Source of the DNA: a candidate division WOR-1 bacterium RIFOXYB2_FULL_46_45
GTDB lineage: Bacteria > Margulisbacteria > WOR-1 > XYC2-FULL-46-14
Assembly: GCA_001771585.1 (NCBI GenBank)
Contig: MEUE01000001.1
Coordinates: 807,984-871,983, forward strand
Direction: 5' to 3'
DNA length: 64,000 nt
How positions within the stretch are numbered: the first letter of the stretch is position 1; each line of letters starts with the position of its first letter. This document shows positions 1 to 8,542 of the stretch, in pieces. The position numbers and the translations under genes were made by a program. Below the pieces are notes generated by a model, which did no database searches, was not told where the DNA came from, and worked only from the letters and a program-made list of their open reading frames with translations.

Positions 1-980
1 GGACGCCAATGGCCGTTGATCTTTACGTCCACCAAAAAACGGCCCAAGAATTTTTTCTTCCATTCCGGATCAAAGATATCCTCTTCCGAATAATTCGGCC
101 TAAGGTAGGAATTAAAAAGCGGAGCCACCCCTTCAAGCGACCGGCTGGAAAGAGAAAGCGGCCCAACAATCATCCACTGGCTGGCGGTTTGGCTTGATTT
201 CATCTCGGGGCTCTCGGAATGGGTGGAAGGGATAATCTGGAATCCGCCGACTTTGCCGGAGACCGAGGTTGAAATATCAATCACCCCCGGATGGTTGGCG
301 CGGATCCTTCCGGCATTCAAAAACCGGCTCCCGCTGAAACGGCCGACCCCGATTACTCTCCGGCGCACGGAAGCGACCGTCTCTTCTCTCCCGTCTTTAT
401 AAAGCAGCCGGACCCTCCCCCCGACCCTGTTTTCAAAAATGAGCGCTTCGGGATAATCGAGCGGACGGGAAACAAAAATCGAAAAGACATCTCCGATCGC
501 GGGATTGTATCCCGGCTTCATTGTCATTGAATTGACCAGAACCCTGCTCCCTACCGTCGGTGAAAACGAGCCGCCGAAGATCGAATGATTGGACTCTATG
601 TCGGTATAAAGGGAGGTCCTGGAATTAAAATAAGAACGGTATCTCTTTTGTTGTTTTTGGAATTCAAAGGGCAAAATCGAAAAGATCGTCTTGGGAGAAG
701 CGGTCTTGATGTGGATCGCGTTCACTGCCGCCGCCGCCACCTCCCCCGTTGAAATCCATTGGCTGGCGGTATACCCTTTGGTGTTGACCGATGTTACAGG
801 CGATAAAACCTTTCCTTGCGGAATCCATTTTTTACCGACATCCCGGCTGACTGCGATCTGTCCCCCTTCTTTGTTTTCAATCCGGATCACGTAGTCGTCG
901 ATAAACTTATCGGATGCGTAAGATATGGAAAAAAACAAACAAAGGAAGGCGAGGATATATATCCTCGCCTTCCTCATCAT
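1..980 (-). CDS. secreted protein of unknown function, C-terminus beyond the window
   Basis: The reading frame is open from an ATG at 980 to the left edge, about 326 residues, and no stop is reached. It starts with a signal peptide (MMRKARIYILAFLCLFFSIS, then YAS), so the product is probably exported. The rest is beta-rich with scattered basic residues and I recognise no family. The first ATG overlaps the pepA stop codon as ATGA, so it is translationally coupled as the last visible gene of the argF-argG-argH-ndk-pepA run. Fragments such as VGKKWIPQGKVLSPVTS suggest a surface or beta-sandwich protein, but that is a guess. Confidence 0.75.
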   Translation of the reverse strand, partial: MMRKARIYILAFLCLFFSISYASDKFIDDYVIRIENKEGGQIAVSRDVGKKWIPQGKVLSPVTSVNTKGYTASQWISTGEVAAAAVNAIHIKTASPKTIFSILPFEFQKQQKRYRSYFNSRTSLYTDIESNHSIFGGSFSPTVGSRVLVNSMTMKPGYNPAIGDVFSIFVSRPLDYPEALIFENRVGGRVRLLYKDGREETVASVRRRVIGVGRFSGSRFLNAGRIRANHPGVIDISTSVSGKVGGFQIIPSTHSESPEMKSSQTASQWMIVGPLSLSSRSLEGVAPLFNSYLRPNYSEEDIFDPEWKKKFLGRFLVDVKINGHWR

Positions 981-2398
981 TTGCACAACCATTCTACAAG
1001 AGTTCGGACAGGAGTCCCGGTAGCGCCGTTGTTTTTGAACGCGGTTCCGGCAATATCAATATGCGCCCAGGGTGTGTCTCCCACCGCCTCCCGGATGAAA
1101 ATCCCGCCGGTTGAGGGAGAAGCGCCTCTTCCATCCGTGCAGTTTTTCATGTCGGCGATATTGGACTTTAAGTATTCTTTATATTCGTCAAAAAGCGGCA
1201 GCTCCCACATTTTTTCGCCGGTTTTTTTGGAGGCCTCAATAATCTCGGAAGAGAGTTTTCCCATGACTCCGGAAGCGGCATCCCCCAGCGCCACTACGCA
1301 GCCGCCGGTTAGTGTGGCAACATCGACAATCTTTTGTGCACCAAGCTCACGGACATAGCCGACGGCATCAATCAGAAGCATCCGCCCTTCGGCATCGGTT
1401 GAAATAATCTCAATTGTTTTTCCGGAATACGAGGCAACCACATCCCCAGGCCGGGACGCTTTGCCGTCCGGCATATTTTCGCAGATAGGAATAACCGCGA
1501 TGATGTTTTTCTTTAGTTTTAACTCCGCCGCCGCGCGCATAGTTTCAATTACCACCGCCGCCCCCGCCATATCGGTCTTCATCTCCCACATCTTTTTCTC
1601 CGGCTTAAGCGATATTCCTCCGGAATCGAAGGTAACCCCCTTCCCTACCAATCCCATTGTCTCCGCCTTTCCTCCGTGAAGGTATTTTAGAACAACCACC
1701 CTCCCGGGCTCATCGCTCCCCTCGGCGACCGAAAGCATCGCACCGAACCCGAGTTTTTTGGGATCCGTTATCTGGCAGGAGATGCCATGCGCCTTTGCCA
1801 TCTTTTGCGCGTAATGGGCCAAAACAATAGGTGTCATCTTGTTGGCCGGGGTGTTTACCAGGTCGCGGGCGTTGTTCTGCGCGCGGGCGACAATTTCGCC
1901 GACACGGATTTCTTCTTTAATTTTTGAAAATCGGTTGGGATCGCGGGTTAGGACAATAAATTCGGAAACGGCGAAATTTTTATCCTCTTTTTTATACCCC
2001 TTAAACTTATAGTTCCCAAGGACTGCCCCTTCCACCACCGCCTGCGCGAAATCGTCCGAAAGTGCGGAAGCAATCGTCGCCGCTTTAAGTTTTTTCCCTT
2101 CTTTTACGGCGGCGGCCGCGGCGGTCCTGGCCGCGGAGCTGTCGAATTTTTTCTCTTCGCCCAGACCGACCAGCGCCACTCTTTTGGCATGGAGACGATT
2201 GCAAGTGTTGAAGGTTAAAACTTCACCCAGCGTCCCTTCAATCTCTTTATGCTTTAAAGCGGTTGAAATTTCCCCTTTAAGGATCGGATCAAGGGCGATT
2301 GCCGGACCGAAAAGCTCTTTTTTATCTTTAAAAACACCAACCAATAAAAGATCACAGCTTGTTTTTGTAACATTCCCGACTTTTGCCTCGATTTTCAT
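977..2398 (-). CDS. pepA: leucyl aminopeptidase, M17 family
   Basis: A 473-residue cytosolic aminopeptidase that removes N-terminal residues from peptides using two metal ions. The catalytic C-terminal domain carries the metal and lysine motif GKGVTFDSGGISLKP near residue 250 and STDAEGRMLLIDA near 333, the M17 signature with Ser in place of the usual Asn. The N-terminal macro-like domain (about 1-160) is present, so the length is normal for the family. AGGAGG lies 7 nt before the ATG, in the 11-nt gap after ndk. Its place behind arginine genes and ndk suggests shared housekeeping expression more than a specific pathway link. Confidence 0.93.
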   Translation of the reverse strand: MKIEAKVGNVTKTSCDLLLVGVFKDKKELFGPAIALDPILKGEISTALKHKEIEGTLGEVLTFNTCNRLHAKRVALVGLGEEKKFDSSAARTAAAAAVKEGKKLKAATIASALSDDFAQAVVEGAVLGNYKFKGYKKEDKNFAVSEFIVLTRDPNRFSKIKEEIRVGEIVARAQNNARDLVNTPANKMTPIVLAHYAQKMAKAHGISCQITDPKKLGFGAMLSVAEGSDEPGRVVVLKYLHGGKAETMGLVGKGVTFDSGGISLKPEKKMWEMKTDMAGAAVVIETMRAAAELKLKKNIIAVIPICENMPDGKASRPGDVVASYSGKTIEIISTDAEGRMLLIDAVGYVRELGAQKIVDVATLTGGCVVALGDAASGVMGKLSSEIIEASKKTGEKMWELPLFDEYKEYLKSNIADMKNCTDGRGASPSTGGIFIREAVGDTPWAHIDIAGTAFKNNGATGTPVRTLVEWLCK

Positions 2399-2409
2399 TT
2401 TGTGTCCTC

Positions 2410-2835
2410 CTAAGCTTTAAAAAATATCGGTATCTCGCGGTTGGCCGATTCGATTGAATCCGACCCGTGGACCAAATTTTTCATCGTTCCCATCGGCGAA
2501 AAAATATTCTCTTCTTTTAAATCTCCGCGTATGGTTCCATCCTCCGCCTGACGCGGATCGGTCGCTCCCATCAGTTTGCGCAAATCTAAAACGGCATTGT
2601 TTTTTTCTAATATTGAAACAACCACCGGTCCGGAGGCAATAAATTGGATTAGCCCGTCGTAAAACGGCTTGCCCCGGTGGATGCTGTAAAGATCTTTGGC
2701 CGATTCGGGAAGCATTTCAATCTGCGCCTCTTCCACAACCGTAAAACCGGCGCTTCTTACCCTTTTAAAAATTTCTCGGCGCAGCCCGCGTTCTACCGCG
2801 TCAGGCTTGAGCATGAAGAAGGTTCGCTCTGGCAT
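2410..2835 (-). CDS. ndk: nucleoside diphosphate kinase
   Basis: A 141-residue enzyme that transfers the gamma phosphate between nucleoside triphosphates and diphosphates through a phosphohistidine. The N-terminus MPERTFFMLKPDAVERG is typical. The active-site histidine is in NLVHGSDSIESANREI close to the C-terminus, matching the family consensus. The start lies 35 bases inside the 3' end of argH in another frame. The downstream ATG at residue 8 would remove the first beta strand, so the longer start is chosen. It supplies NTPs and dNTPs and could feed the anaerobic ribonucleotide reductases encoded at 54-58 kb. Confidence 0.95.
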   Translation of the reverse strand: MPERTFFMLKPDAVERGLRREIFKRVRSAGFTVVEEAQIEMLPESAKDLYSIHRGKPFYDGLIQFIASGPVVVSILEKNNAVLDLRKLMGATDPRQAEDGTIRGDLKEENIFSPMGTMKNLVHGSDSIESANREIPIFFKA

Positions 2836-4189
2836 GTTTAACTGCTTCTTTTATCCTTTCGGGAGAGGTCCCCCCGATGACCGTCTTGGCATTGACGCTC
2901 GCTTCGCAGGATAATATCCTCTGCACGTCGTAGCCGAATTTGTCGGAAAATTTCTTCAGTTCGGTTAATGAAATATATTCCAGCTCCATGTTGGAATCCT
3001 CGCAGTAAGCAACGATTTTACCGATAATATGATGCGCGTCGCGGAAGGGGATCCCTTTGTTCACCAGATAATAGACCAGGTCGGTAGCGGTTAAAAAACC
3101 TTTTTTAATCGCCTTCTCCATCACCGCTTTATTCACCTTGATCTCCCGCATCATTTCGATATAGACCGACAGGCAGGCGGAGACGGTATCAAGCGCGTCG
3201 AAAATCGCTTCTTTGTCTTCCTGCATATCGCGGTTGTAGGCCAAGGGCTGGGCCTTCAAGAGAGTCAGCAGGCTCATCAGCTCCCCATAAACCCGGCCGG
3301 TCTTCCCGCGGGTCAGCTCCGCCACATCGGGGTTCTTTTTCTGCGGCATGAGAGATGAGCCGGTGCAAAAATCGTCCGAGATTTCGATAAAATCAAATTC
3401 AAAAGAAGAAAAAATGACCAATTCTTCGGAAAGGCGCGAAAGATGCATCATCAAAACCGACGCGGCATAGGCGGAATCAAGGACAAAGTCCCGGTCGGAG
3501 ACGGCATCGATGCTGTTTTGGCAAATTTTTGAAAAGCCGAGCTCCTTCGCCAGAAATTTCCGGTCGATCGGGAAGAAGGTCCCCGCCAGCGCCCCGGAAC
3601 CGAGCGGGAGCGAATCGGCATTTTGGTGCGCGCGGGTAAAACGTCCCTTGTCGCGCTCCAGCATTTCGTAGTAGGCCATCAGGTAATGGGCGAATGAGAC
3701 CGGCTGGGCTCTCTGCAAGTGCGTGTAGCCGGGCATGATCTGGTTGATATTGGCCTCCGCCAAATCTATTATGACCGACTGCAAATTGGTGATCAAAGAA
3801 ATTATTTCAATCGCTCTCCATTTGAGGTACATCCTCAAATCGGTGGCAACCTGGTCGTTTCTGGAGCGTCCGGTGTGGAGTTTTTTGCCGGTGTCGCCGA
3901 TTTTTGAAATGAGGATTGTTTCGATGTTCATGTGGACGTCTTCGTATTCTTTTTTGAATGTTATTTTTTTAGAATCAATTCCCTTGAGAATCTCTTCCAA
4001 CCCTTTGATTGTTTTCTTGCACTCGGCGGGAGAAAGTATTTTTGCTTTTAATAAAGCGCGGGCATAGGCCATGCTCTGGACGATGTCTTCTTTATATAAG
4101 CGCTTGTCAACGTCAATTGAAGCGGTAAACTCTTCAACCGACTTCGCGGTCGCTTTGGCAAACCTTCCCGACCATGGTTTTGCGGCCAT
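2801..4189 (-). CDS. argH: argininosuccinate lyase
   Basis: Last step of arginine synthesis: splits argininosuccinate into arginine and fumarate. The protein has 462 residues, normal length, and carries the superfamily signature GSSLMPQKKNPD near residue 280, together with HTGRSRNDQVATD and the TGYTHLQ-like segment PGYTHLQRAQPV. The start ATG overlaps the argG stop by one base (TAATG) and is preceded by GGAGGG, so argG and argH are coupled. The fumarate released could go to the fumarase encoded at 8.5-9.9 kb. Confidence 0.96.
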   Translation of the reverse strand: MAAKPWSGRFAKATAKSVEEFTASIDVDKRLYKEDIVQSMAYARALLKAKILSPAECKKTIKGLEEILKGIDSKKITFKKEYEDVHMNIETILISKIGDTGKKLHTGRSRNDQVATDLRMYLKWRAIEIISLITNLQSVIIDLAEANINQIMPGYTHLQRAQPVSFAHYLMAYYEMLERDKGRFTRAHQNADSLPLGSGALAGTFFPIDRKFLAKELGFSKICQNSIDAVSDRDFVLDSAYAASVLMMHLSRLSEELVIFSSFEFDFIEISDDFCTGSSLMPQKKNPDVAELTRGKTGRVYGELMSLLTLLKAQPLAYNRDMQEDKEAIFDALDTVSACLSVYIEMMREIKVNKAVMEKAIKKGFLTATDLVYYLVNKGIPFRDAHHIIGKIVAYCEDSNMELEYISLTELKKFSDKFGYDVQRILSCEASVNAKTVIGGTSPERIKEAVKHARANLLHAQA

Positions 4190-5382
4190 TATTTCCCTCC
4201 CCTATTTTTTGCATTAACTTTTATCGGCAACCCGAACAAGTTGATGAATCCCTCGGCGTCTTTTTGGTTGTAGACCGATTCCCTTTCAAAGGTCGCCAGG
4301 TTGTAATCAAAGAGCGAATATTTGGACTGGCGGCCGACCACCGTACAATTCCCTTTGTAAAGTTTGAGGCGGACCGTCCCGCTGACATATTTTTGGGTCG
4401 AATCGATGAAAGCATCGAGCGCCTCTTTGAGCGGCGTAAACCACTGGCCGTAATAAACCAGTTCGGCGTAACGTTTCGCGACCAATTCTTTGTAATGCGC
4501 CGTATCGCGGTCTAAAGTAATTGATTCCAACGCTTGATGCGCTTTATATAAAATCGTCCCGCCCGGAGTTTCATACACTCCGCGCGATTTCATGCCGACC
4601 AGACGATTTTCGACAATATCGGCCCGGCCGATCCCGTGCCTTCCTCCGGCTTTGTTGAGATATTGGATTAATTCAACCGGTTTCATCGACTTTCCACTTA
4701 CAACTCTCGGCTCTCCCTTTTCAAATCCGATCTCTATGTATTCCGGCTTGTTCGGGGCTTTTTCCGGCGAGCTTGTCAAAAGGAACATCTCCTCTTTCGG
4801 TTCAAACCACGGATCTTCCAAAATTCCCCCTTCATAACTGATATGCCACAGGTTGCGGTCGGAAGAGTACGGTTTTTTCTTTGAGACCGGAATCGGAATG
4901 TTGTTCTTTTTTGCGTAAACGATCTCTTCTTCGCGCCCTTTTAACTCCCACTCTCTCCAAGGAGCAATAATTTTCAGGTTTGGAGCCAAAGCTTTAAAAG
5001 TTAGTTCAAAGCGGACCTGGTCGTTCCCCTTTCCAGTCGCTCCATGGGCAACCGCGTCAGCCTTTTCTTTTTTTGCAATTTCTATCTGGCGCTTGGCGAT
5101 CAGAGGGCGGGCAACCGAGGTTCCCAGAAGATAATCTCCTTCGTAAACCGCCCCCGATTTGAGCATCGGGAACAAAAAGTCCTTGGCAAATTCTTCTTTT
5201 AAATCTTCGATGTATATCTTTGATGCGCCGGTCTTGAGCGCTTTTTCTTTTAAGCCGTCAAGTTCTTCTTCCTGCCCGACGTCGGCGGCGTAGCAAACGA
5301 CCTCGCAATCGTAATTGTCTTTGAGCCATTTGATCATGATCGATGTATCGAGCCCGCCCGAATACGCCAGAACTACTTTCAT
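4189..5382 (-). CDS. argG: argininosuccinate synthase
   Basis: ATP-dependent joining of citrulline and aspartate. The product has 397 residues, the usual length. The N-terminal pyrophosphatase loop AYSGGLDTS is at residues 6-14, and [13 protein letters not shown] near 117 is the conserved citrulline/aspartate site. I place the start at ATG 5382, which overlaps the argF stop as ATGA and has GGAGGG five bases upstream. An upstream in-frame ATG would add eight residues not seen in the family. It lies between argF and argH, giving the complete citrulline-to-arginine branch. Confidence 0.96.
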   Translation of the reverse strand: MKVVLAYSGGLDTSIMIKWLKDNYDCEVVCYAADVGQEEELDGLKEKALKTGASKIYIEDLKEEFAKDFLFPMLKSGAVYEGDYLLGTSVARPLIAKRQIEIAKKEKADAVAHGATGKGNDQVRFELTFKALAPNLKIIAPWREWELKGREEEIVYAKKNNIPIPVSKKKPYSSDRNLWHISYEGGILEDPWFEPKEEMFLLTSSPEKAPNKPEYIEIGFEKGEPRVVSGKSMKPVELIQYLNKAGGRHGIGRADIVENRLVGMKSRGVYETPGGTILYKAHQALESITLDRDTAHYKELVAKRYAELVYYGQWFTPLKEALDAFIDSTQKYVSGTVRLKLYKGNCTVVGRQSKYSLFDYNLATFERESVYNQKDAEGFINLFGLPIKVNAKNRGGK

Positions 5383-6281
5383 TTGTTCCCTCCAAGTAAT
5401 AAGCAAAGTATCGCCTTTTGGACATGCAAACGATTTTCCGCCTGATCAAACACTACGGAATTCTTGGAATCAATAACCTCATCGGTAACTTCTTCTCCCC
5501 TATGGGCGGGAAGGCAGTGCATAAAGATATAATCCGGTTTCGCGAGTTTAACCAATTCCGCGTTAATTTGAAAACCTTTGAACTTCGCATTTTTACTTTT
5601 GCGCTGTTGTTCCTGTCCCATTGAAGTCCAGACGTCGGTGTAGATGACGTCGGCATCTTTGGCGGCAATCACCGGATCGTTTACGACGGTAATTTGTCCC
5701 TCTTTGTCCATAAATTCCGCCGCCGGTTCATATCCTTTTGGTGTCGCGATAAAAAGGTTCAAGCCGGTTTTGGCGCAAGCCAGCATCAGCGAATGGCAGA
5801 CATTGTTTCCGTCACCGATATACGCTACTTTCATTCCCTGCCCTTCCTTGCTTTTCCCTGCCCTTCCCTGCCATTCCCTAATAGTAAACACGTCAGCCAA
5901 CGCCTGGCAGGGATGTTCTAAGTCCGAGAGCCCGTTTATGACCGGGACCGAAGAAGCATGGGCAAGACGGACAACTTTGTCGTGCTCGAATGTGCGGAGC
6001 ATGATCCCGCTGACATAGCGGGAGAGCGTTTTACCGACATCTTCGATCGCTTCGCGTTTTGAAATCTCGGCGGAAAGGGAGACGGCGTGGCCGCCCAATT
6101 GGAACATGCCGACTTCAAAAGAGACGCGGGTGCGGTTGGACGGTTTTTCAAAGATTAAGGCCAGGCTTTTTCCCTTGAGGCGCTCGCTATTTAACGGCTC
6201 CGCTTTTATTTTGGCGGTTAAATCAAGAATATCAGAAACTTCTTGCCTTGAAAGGTCGTGGATTGAAACGAGATCTTTCAT
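5379..6281 (-). CDS. argF: ornithine carbamoyltransferase with small low-complexity insert
   Basis: Makes citrulline from ornithine and carbamoyl phosphate. From ATG 6281 ([11 protein letters not shown]) it is 300 residues. The carbamoyl-phosphate motif SNRTR lies in [14 protein letters not shown] near residue 50, and the ornithine loop HCLP in [11 protein letters not shown] near 263. The residues [23 protein letters not shown] contain about six more than usual before the conserved VAYIGDGNN; they are encoded by an imperfect repeat of CCCTGCCCTTCC (plus strand, 5834-5880). An upstream in-frame ATG at 6353 is rejected because the TATAAT box lies between it and this start. First gene of the operon. 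Confidence 0.94.
   Translation of the reverse strand: MKDLVSIHDLSRQEVSDILDLTAKIKAEPLNSERLKGKSLALIFEKPSNRTRVSFEVGMFQLGGHAVSLSAEISKREAIEDVGKTLSRYVSGIMLRTFEHDKVVRLAHASSVPVINGLSDLEHPCQALADVFTIREWQGRAGKSKEGQGMKVAYIGDGNNVCHSLMLACAKTGLNLFIATPKGYEPAAEFMDKEGQITVVNDPVIAAKDADVIYTDVWTSMGQEQQRKSKNAKFKGFQINAELVKLAKPDYIFMHCLPAHRGEEVTDEVIDSKNSVVFDQAENRLHVQKAILCLLLGGNK
5834..5880. repeat. low-complexity repeat inside argF
   Basis: On the plus strand the 12-mer CCCTGCCCTTCC occurs at 5836 and again at 5856, with degenerate copies between and after. The stretch stays in frame in argF and adds a Gly/Lys/Glu-rich loop just before the conserved VAYIGDG strand. Similar short-period repeats occur in tgt, queA, priA and several spacers of this window. 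Confidence 0.7.
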
Positions 6282-6293
6282 TGGGATATTATA
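6282..6293 (-). promoter_or_regulatory. argF promoter, probably leaderless
   Basis: A perfect TATAAT (6293-6288, minus strand) ends six bases before the argF ATG at 6281. Transcription would begin at or next to the start codon, leaving no room for a ribosome binding site. No clear -35 is visible. Confidence 0.6.
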
Positions 6294-6334
6294 ACATATC
6301 TCTCCAAAAAACCCACTTGCCGACAATAACTCTT

Positions 6335-6363
6335 TATGGTAGAGTTTTACCATATATATGGTA
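6335..6363. promoter_or_regulatory. operator-like palindromes before the nucleotidyltransferase gene
   Basis: TACCATATATATGGTA (6348-6363) is a perfect 16-bp palindrome ending four bases before the ATG at 6368. A further inverted half-site ATGGTA lies just upstream, giving three alternating half-sites. The encoded protein has its own winged helix, so autorepression is a natural reading. The segment lies between divergent argF and this gene. Confidence 0.6.
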
Positions 6364-6367
6364 ATTT

Positions 6368-6913
6368 ATGATGATTTCATTTAAATCAAAAATAACGGCA
6401 AAAATACTGGAATACTACTTTCTCAATCCGGACACGGAGCGTTACGCTAACGAATTGGCCAAGGCGCTTGAATTGGACCCCAAAAATCTTCATCGCAAAT
6501 TGGAAGAGCTGGAAAAAGAAGGCCTTTTTAAAAGTGAGTTCAGGGGAAAAGAACGCTATTTCTCGCTAAACAAAAAGTTTGCCCTTCTGGATCATTACAA
6601 ACAAATATTTCTAAAAACTTTCGGGCTGGAACACAAGCTAAAACAAATCACCAAAGAGGTCGCGGGTATTAAAGAGGCCTATATTTTTGGTTCTTACGCG
6701 AGAGAAAAAATGGATTCTTCAAGCGACATAGACCTCTTAATTATCGGCAGCCATTCAATTCTTGAACTCCAAAAAAGGATCAATAAATTGCAAAAAGAAA
6801 CCGGCCGGGAATTTAATATAATAAATTTGAGCGAAGCTGAATTTAAAGAAAGAAAGAAAAACGATCAATTAATTAAGAATATTTTTAAAGCGGGGCCAAT
6901 TAAACTGCTATGA
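6368..6913 (+). CDS. winged-helix domain fused to a minimal nucleotidyltransferase (MNT)
   Basis: A 181-residue protein. Residues about 5-65 form a winged helix-turn-helix (YANELAKALELDPKNLHRKL, then a wing ending KERYFSLN). Residues about 95-180 are a minimal nucleotidyltransferase with GSYAR near 107-111 and the metal pair in DIDLLI near 119-121. MNT proteins usually pair with a HEPN partner in HEPN/MNT toxin-antitoxin or AMPylation systems. Here the following frame is only 34 codons (6910-7014), so the partner seems lost. The upstream palindrome suggests self-regulation. It could also be a stand-alone transcription regulator. Confidence 0.8.
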   Translation: MMISFKSKITAKILEYYFLNPDTERYANELAKALELDPKNLHRKLEELEKEGLFKSEFRGKERYFSLNKKFALLDHYKQIFLKTFGLEHKLKQITKEVAGIKEAYIFGSYAREKMDSSSDIDLLIIGSHSILELQKRINKLQKETGREFNIINLSEAEFKERKKNDQLIKNIFKAGPIKLL

Positions 6914-7014
6914 CCAACAATGTTGGCCTTTATGCTGGTGGCGTATCGGTAAGCAAAAAAGAAAACGAAGAATACCTTAGGTTGGCAAAATCAGCTCTCG
7001 GACGCGTTTTATAA
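6910..7014 (+). pseudogene. 34-residue remnant, possibly of a HEPN partner
   Basis: An ATG overlapping the MNT stop as ATGA opens a frame MTNNVGLYAGGVSVSKKENE..., ending at TAA 7014. The second half (EYLRLAKSALGRVL) resembles the first helix of HEPN proteins, the usual partner of MNT genes in this position and with this coupling. Only 21 bases separate it from the 3' end of vapC, so the rest of the gene may have been deleted when the vapBC segment became its neighbour. Function is unlikely. Confidence 0.4.
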
Positions 7015-7035
7015 TTCGGTTCAGCAGCTGGATCA

Positions 7036-7443
7036 TTAAATCTTATACGGCAAAACCAGACATTCGATTTGTTTGTTTAACGCCTCAAATTCAGGGTCCC
7101 GATGAACCAAAACGGCATTCAACTGCTGCGCGGTAGCGGCAATCCACGCGTCCGCCAATGAAACCTGGTGGTTTGCCTTTAATTCGGCCGCGGCAAACCT
7201 TAATTCTTCATTGCTTTCAACAACTTCAATCGGCAGCATGGTCAATTTAAGATAATCCGCCCGCGCCTGCTCCTCCCCCATCCTCATCAGCACAATATAT
7301 AAATATTCCATGTAACTCATAAAAGAAGCGTAAATCTTATTCTGTCCCTCCAAAATTTTTTCAACTTTTTCCGCTCCGGGAGCGTTATCTTTTAGGCAAA
7401 AGATCGCGGAAGTATCCAAAACATAGGGCTTCTTATTTGCCAT
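7036..7443 (-). CDS. vapC: PIN-domain ribonuclease, VapC-type toxin
   Basis: A 135-residue PIN nuclease that should cleave RNA. The acidic metal ligands are visible: Asp in YVLDTSAIF near residue 8, Glu in the central helix around YMEYLY, and the C-terminal Asp pair in SLADAWIAATA and HRDPEFE. Length is normal for VapC. The start overlaps the end of the antitoxin frame by 11 bases, the usual order of antitoxin then toxin. Confidence 0.88.
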   Translation of the reverse strand: MANKKPYVLDTSAIFCLKDNAPGAEKVEKILEGQNKIYASFMSYMEYLYIVLMRMGEEQARADYLKLTMLPIEVVESNEELRFAAAELKANHQVSLADAWIAATAQQLNAVLVHRDPEFEALNKQIECLVLPYKI

Positions 7444-7669
7444 TGTCTCTTTCTCTCTCTTTTTTCCTCTCCTCCAAAAGAGTTTTCAAAAAGTCCACGG
7501 AACTGCCCCGAAAAGATTTTATTGGAGATTTGGGAACCGGAAAAATAGTTATAAAGTTCCCCAAGTCCAGCCAGGCGATCTTCTGTCCCGCCTTAATCCC
7601 GTATTTTCTGCAAATTTCCGCCGGAACCGCCGTCTGCCAGCGCTTAGAAACGGTCGTTTCTGTTTCCAT
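7433..7669 (-). CDS. vapB: AbrB/SpoVT-type antitoxin
   Basis: A 78-residue swapped-hairpin DNA-binding protein (TVSKRWQTAVPAEICRKYGI and KAGQKIAWLDLG) with an acidic and basic C-terminal tail that would wrap VapC. The ATG at 7669 is chosen because GGGAGGTG precedes it by about six bases; a farther upstream ATG would overlap this site. The tail EERKKERERDNGK comes from a T/C-rich run on the plus strand. It is expected to repress its own promoter at 7688-7720. Confidence 0.87.
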   Translation of the reverse strand: METETTVSKRWQTAVPAEICRKYGIKAGQKIAWLDLGNFITIFPVPKSPIKSFRGSSVDFLKTLLEERKKERERDNGK

Positions 7670-7687
7670 AAGAACACCTCCCAAGCC

Positions 7688-7720
7688 ATCTTACAAGTAT
7701 TTATTGTTTTTGTCAAGTAT
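7688..7720 (-). promoter_or_regulatory. vapBC promoter with repeated operator half-sites
   Basis: On the minus strand TTGACA (7716-7711), a 17-bp spacer and TAAGAT (7693-7688) make a near-consensus sigma-70 promoter. The heptamer CAAGTAT (plus strand) occurs at 7694 and 7714, exactly 20 bp apart, overlapping the spacer and the -35. This fits repression by an AbrB-type antitoxin. Confidence 0.7.
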
Positions 7721-7724
7721 TGGA

Positions 7725-7937
7725 TTAAGCTTGACTTGTAATCAACCCCGCCCTCTCCACCACCCCTTCAAATTCTATTCTAAAATCCGGCGAGACCATG
7801 AAGTGCAAAGTAGTAAATTCGGTCTTGGAAGGGTTGGGGGTGCGTAGAGAGAGCATCCCCTCAAAGGCCTCAAAAAAAGGAGCATAAAGGTGGACATCGA
7901 CTGTCGGGACTTTGATGAAATAATCGAGTGTGTTCAT
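7725..7937 (-). CDS. small DUF4911-like protein
   Basis: A 70-residue soluble protein. The pattern FIKVPTVDVHLYAPFFEAFE, then SLRTPNP and FMVSPDFRIEFEGVV, resembles the DUF4911 family, short ferredoxin-fold proteins of unknown role. The ATG overlaps the stop of the upstream binding-protein-like gene as ATGA, so it is the last gene of the fumarase operon. The family call rests on recognition only. Confidence 0.6.
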   Translation of the reverse strand: MNTLDYFIKVPTVDVHLYAPFFEAFEGMLSLRTPNPSKTEFTTLHFMVSPDFRIEFEGVVERAGLITSQA

Positions 7938-8542
7938 AACTTGGTGATATAAAAAATAACCAGCGCCGGCATCTCTTGTTGAAGCAGGAGATTGGCCTCT
8001 TTAAGCTTATTCGCGCCGATAAGCCCGGTAATCGACTTATTATTATATTTTGTAAAATTAGCCTCCCCTTTCGGAGAAAAAAGACCGAGGAGCAAATCCT
8101 TGGAACTTTTGGCCTTGTAGCCCATCAGAAAAAGATCAAACTGCTCTTTCGCCAAGGTCTCTTCCCACGTCCTCCCTTTGGCATAATCAACTATTTTTAT
8201 TTTGACCTTCACGCCGGCTTTTGCCAGCTTATGATCTATATCTTTCGCGATCTCTTTGGTCTTTACCCCGTCGGTGTGGAGAAGGGTGACCGTGCGCGGA
8301 AAGCGAATCGCCGAAGCGTCAAAATCCTGGAGAGAAAAAGGATCGCAGGCCCCAACATTTCCGGGAGGGATGATGCTAGGGGCTTCTTTGGTCAATGCCT
8401 GCGCGATTTTTAGGCGGATCTCCTGATTGCGGCAAGCGGATTTCTTTGTGTTAAATCCGAGGAACCAGATCCCGTCATATTCTTCCGCTAAGACCGGTGA
8501 GAAAAAAAGAAGCAGGAGCAGAAGACTAGTGAAAAAACGCAT
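7934..8542 (-). CDS. short periplasmic binding-protein-like (SBP_bac_5) protein
   Basis: From ATG 8542 the product has 202 residues with a clear signal peptide (MRFFTSLLLLLLFFSPVLAE). The mature part resembles the C-terminal half of oligopeptide/nickel binding proteins: a helix IRLKIAQALTKEAPSIIPPG, a domain with GVKVKIKIVDYAKGRTWEE, the strand FDLFLMGY and the closing PALVIFYI. Whole members of that family exceed 500 residues, so this is a reduced or divergent form. The start lies 17 bases inside fumB. No permease genes are adjacent, so it may serve as a sensor or scaffold. Confidence 0.6.
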   Translation of the reverse strand: MRFFTSLLLLLLFFSPVLAEEYDGIWFLGFNTKKSACRNQEIRLKIAQALTKEAPSIIPPGNVGACDPFSLQDFDASAIRFPRTVTLLHTDGVKTKEIAKDIDHKLAKAGVKVKIKIVDYAKGRTWEETLAKEQFDLFLMGYKAKSSKDLLLGLFSPKGEANFTKYNNKSITGLIGANKLKEANLLLQQEMPALVIFYITKL

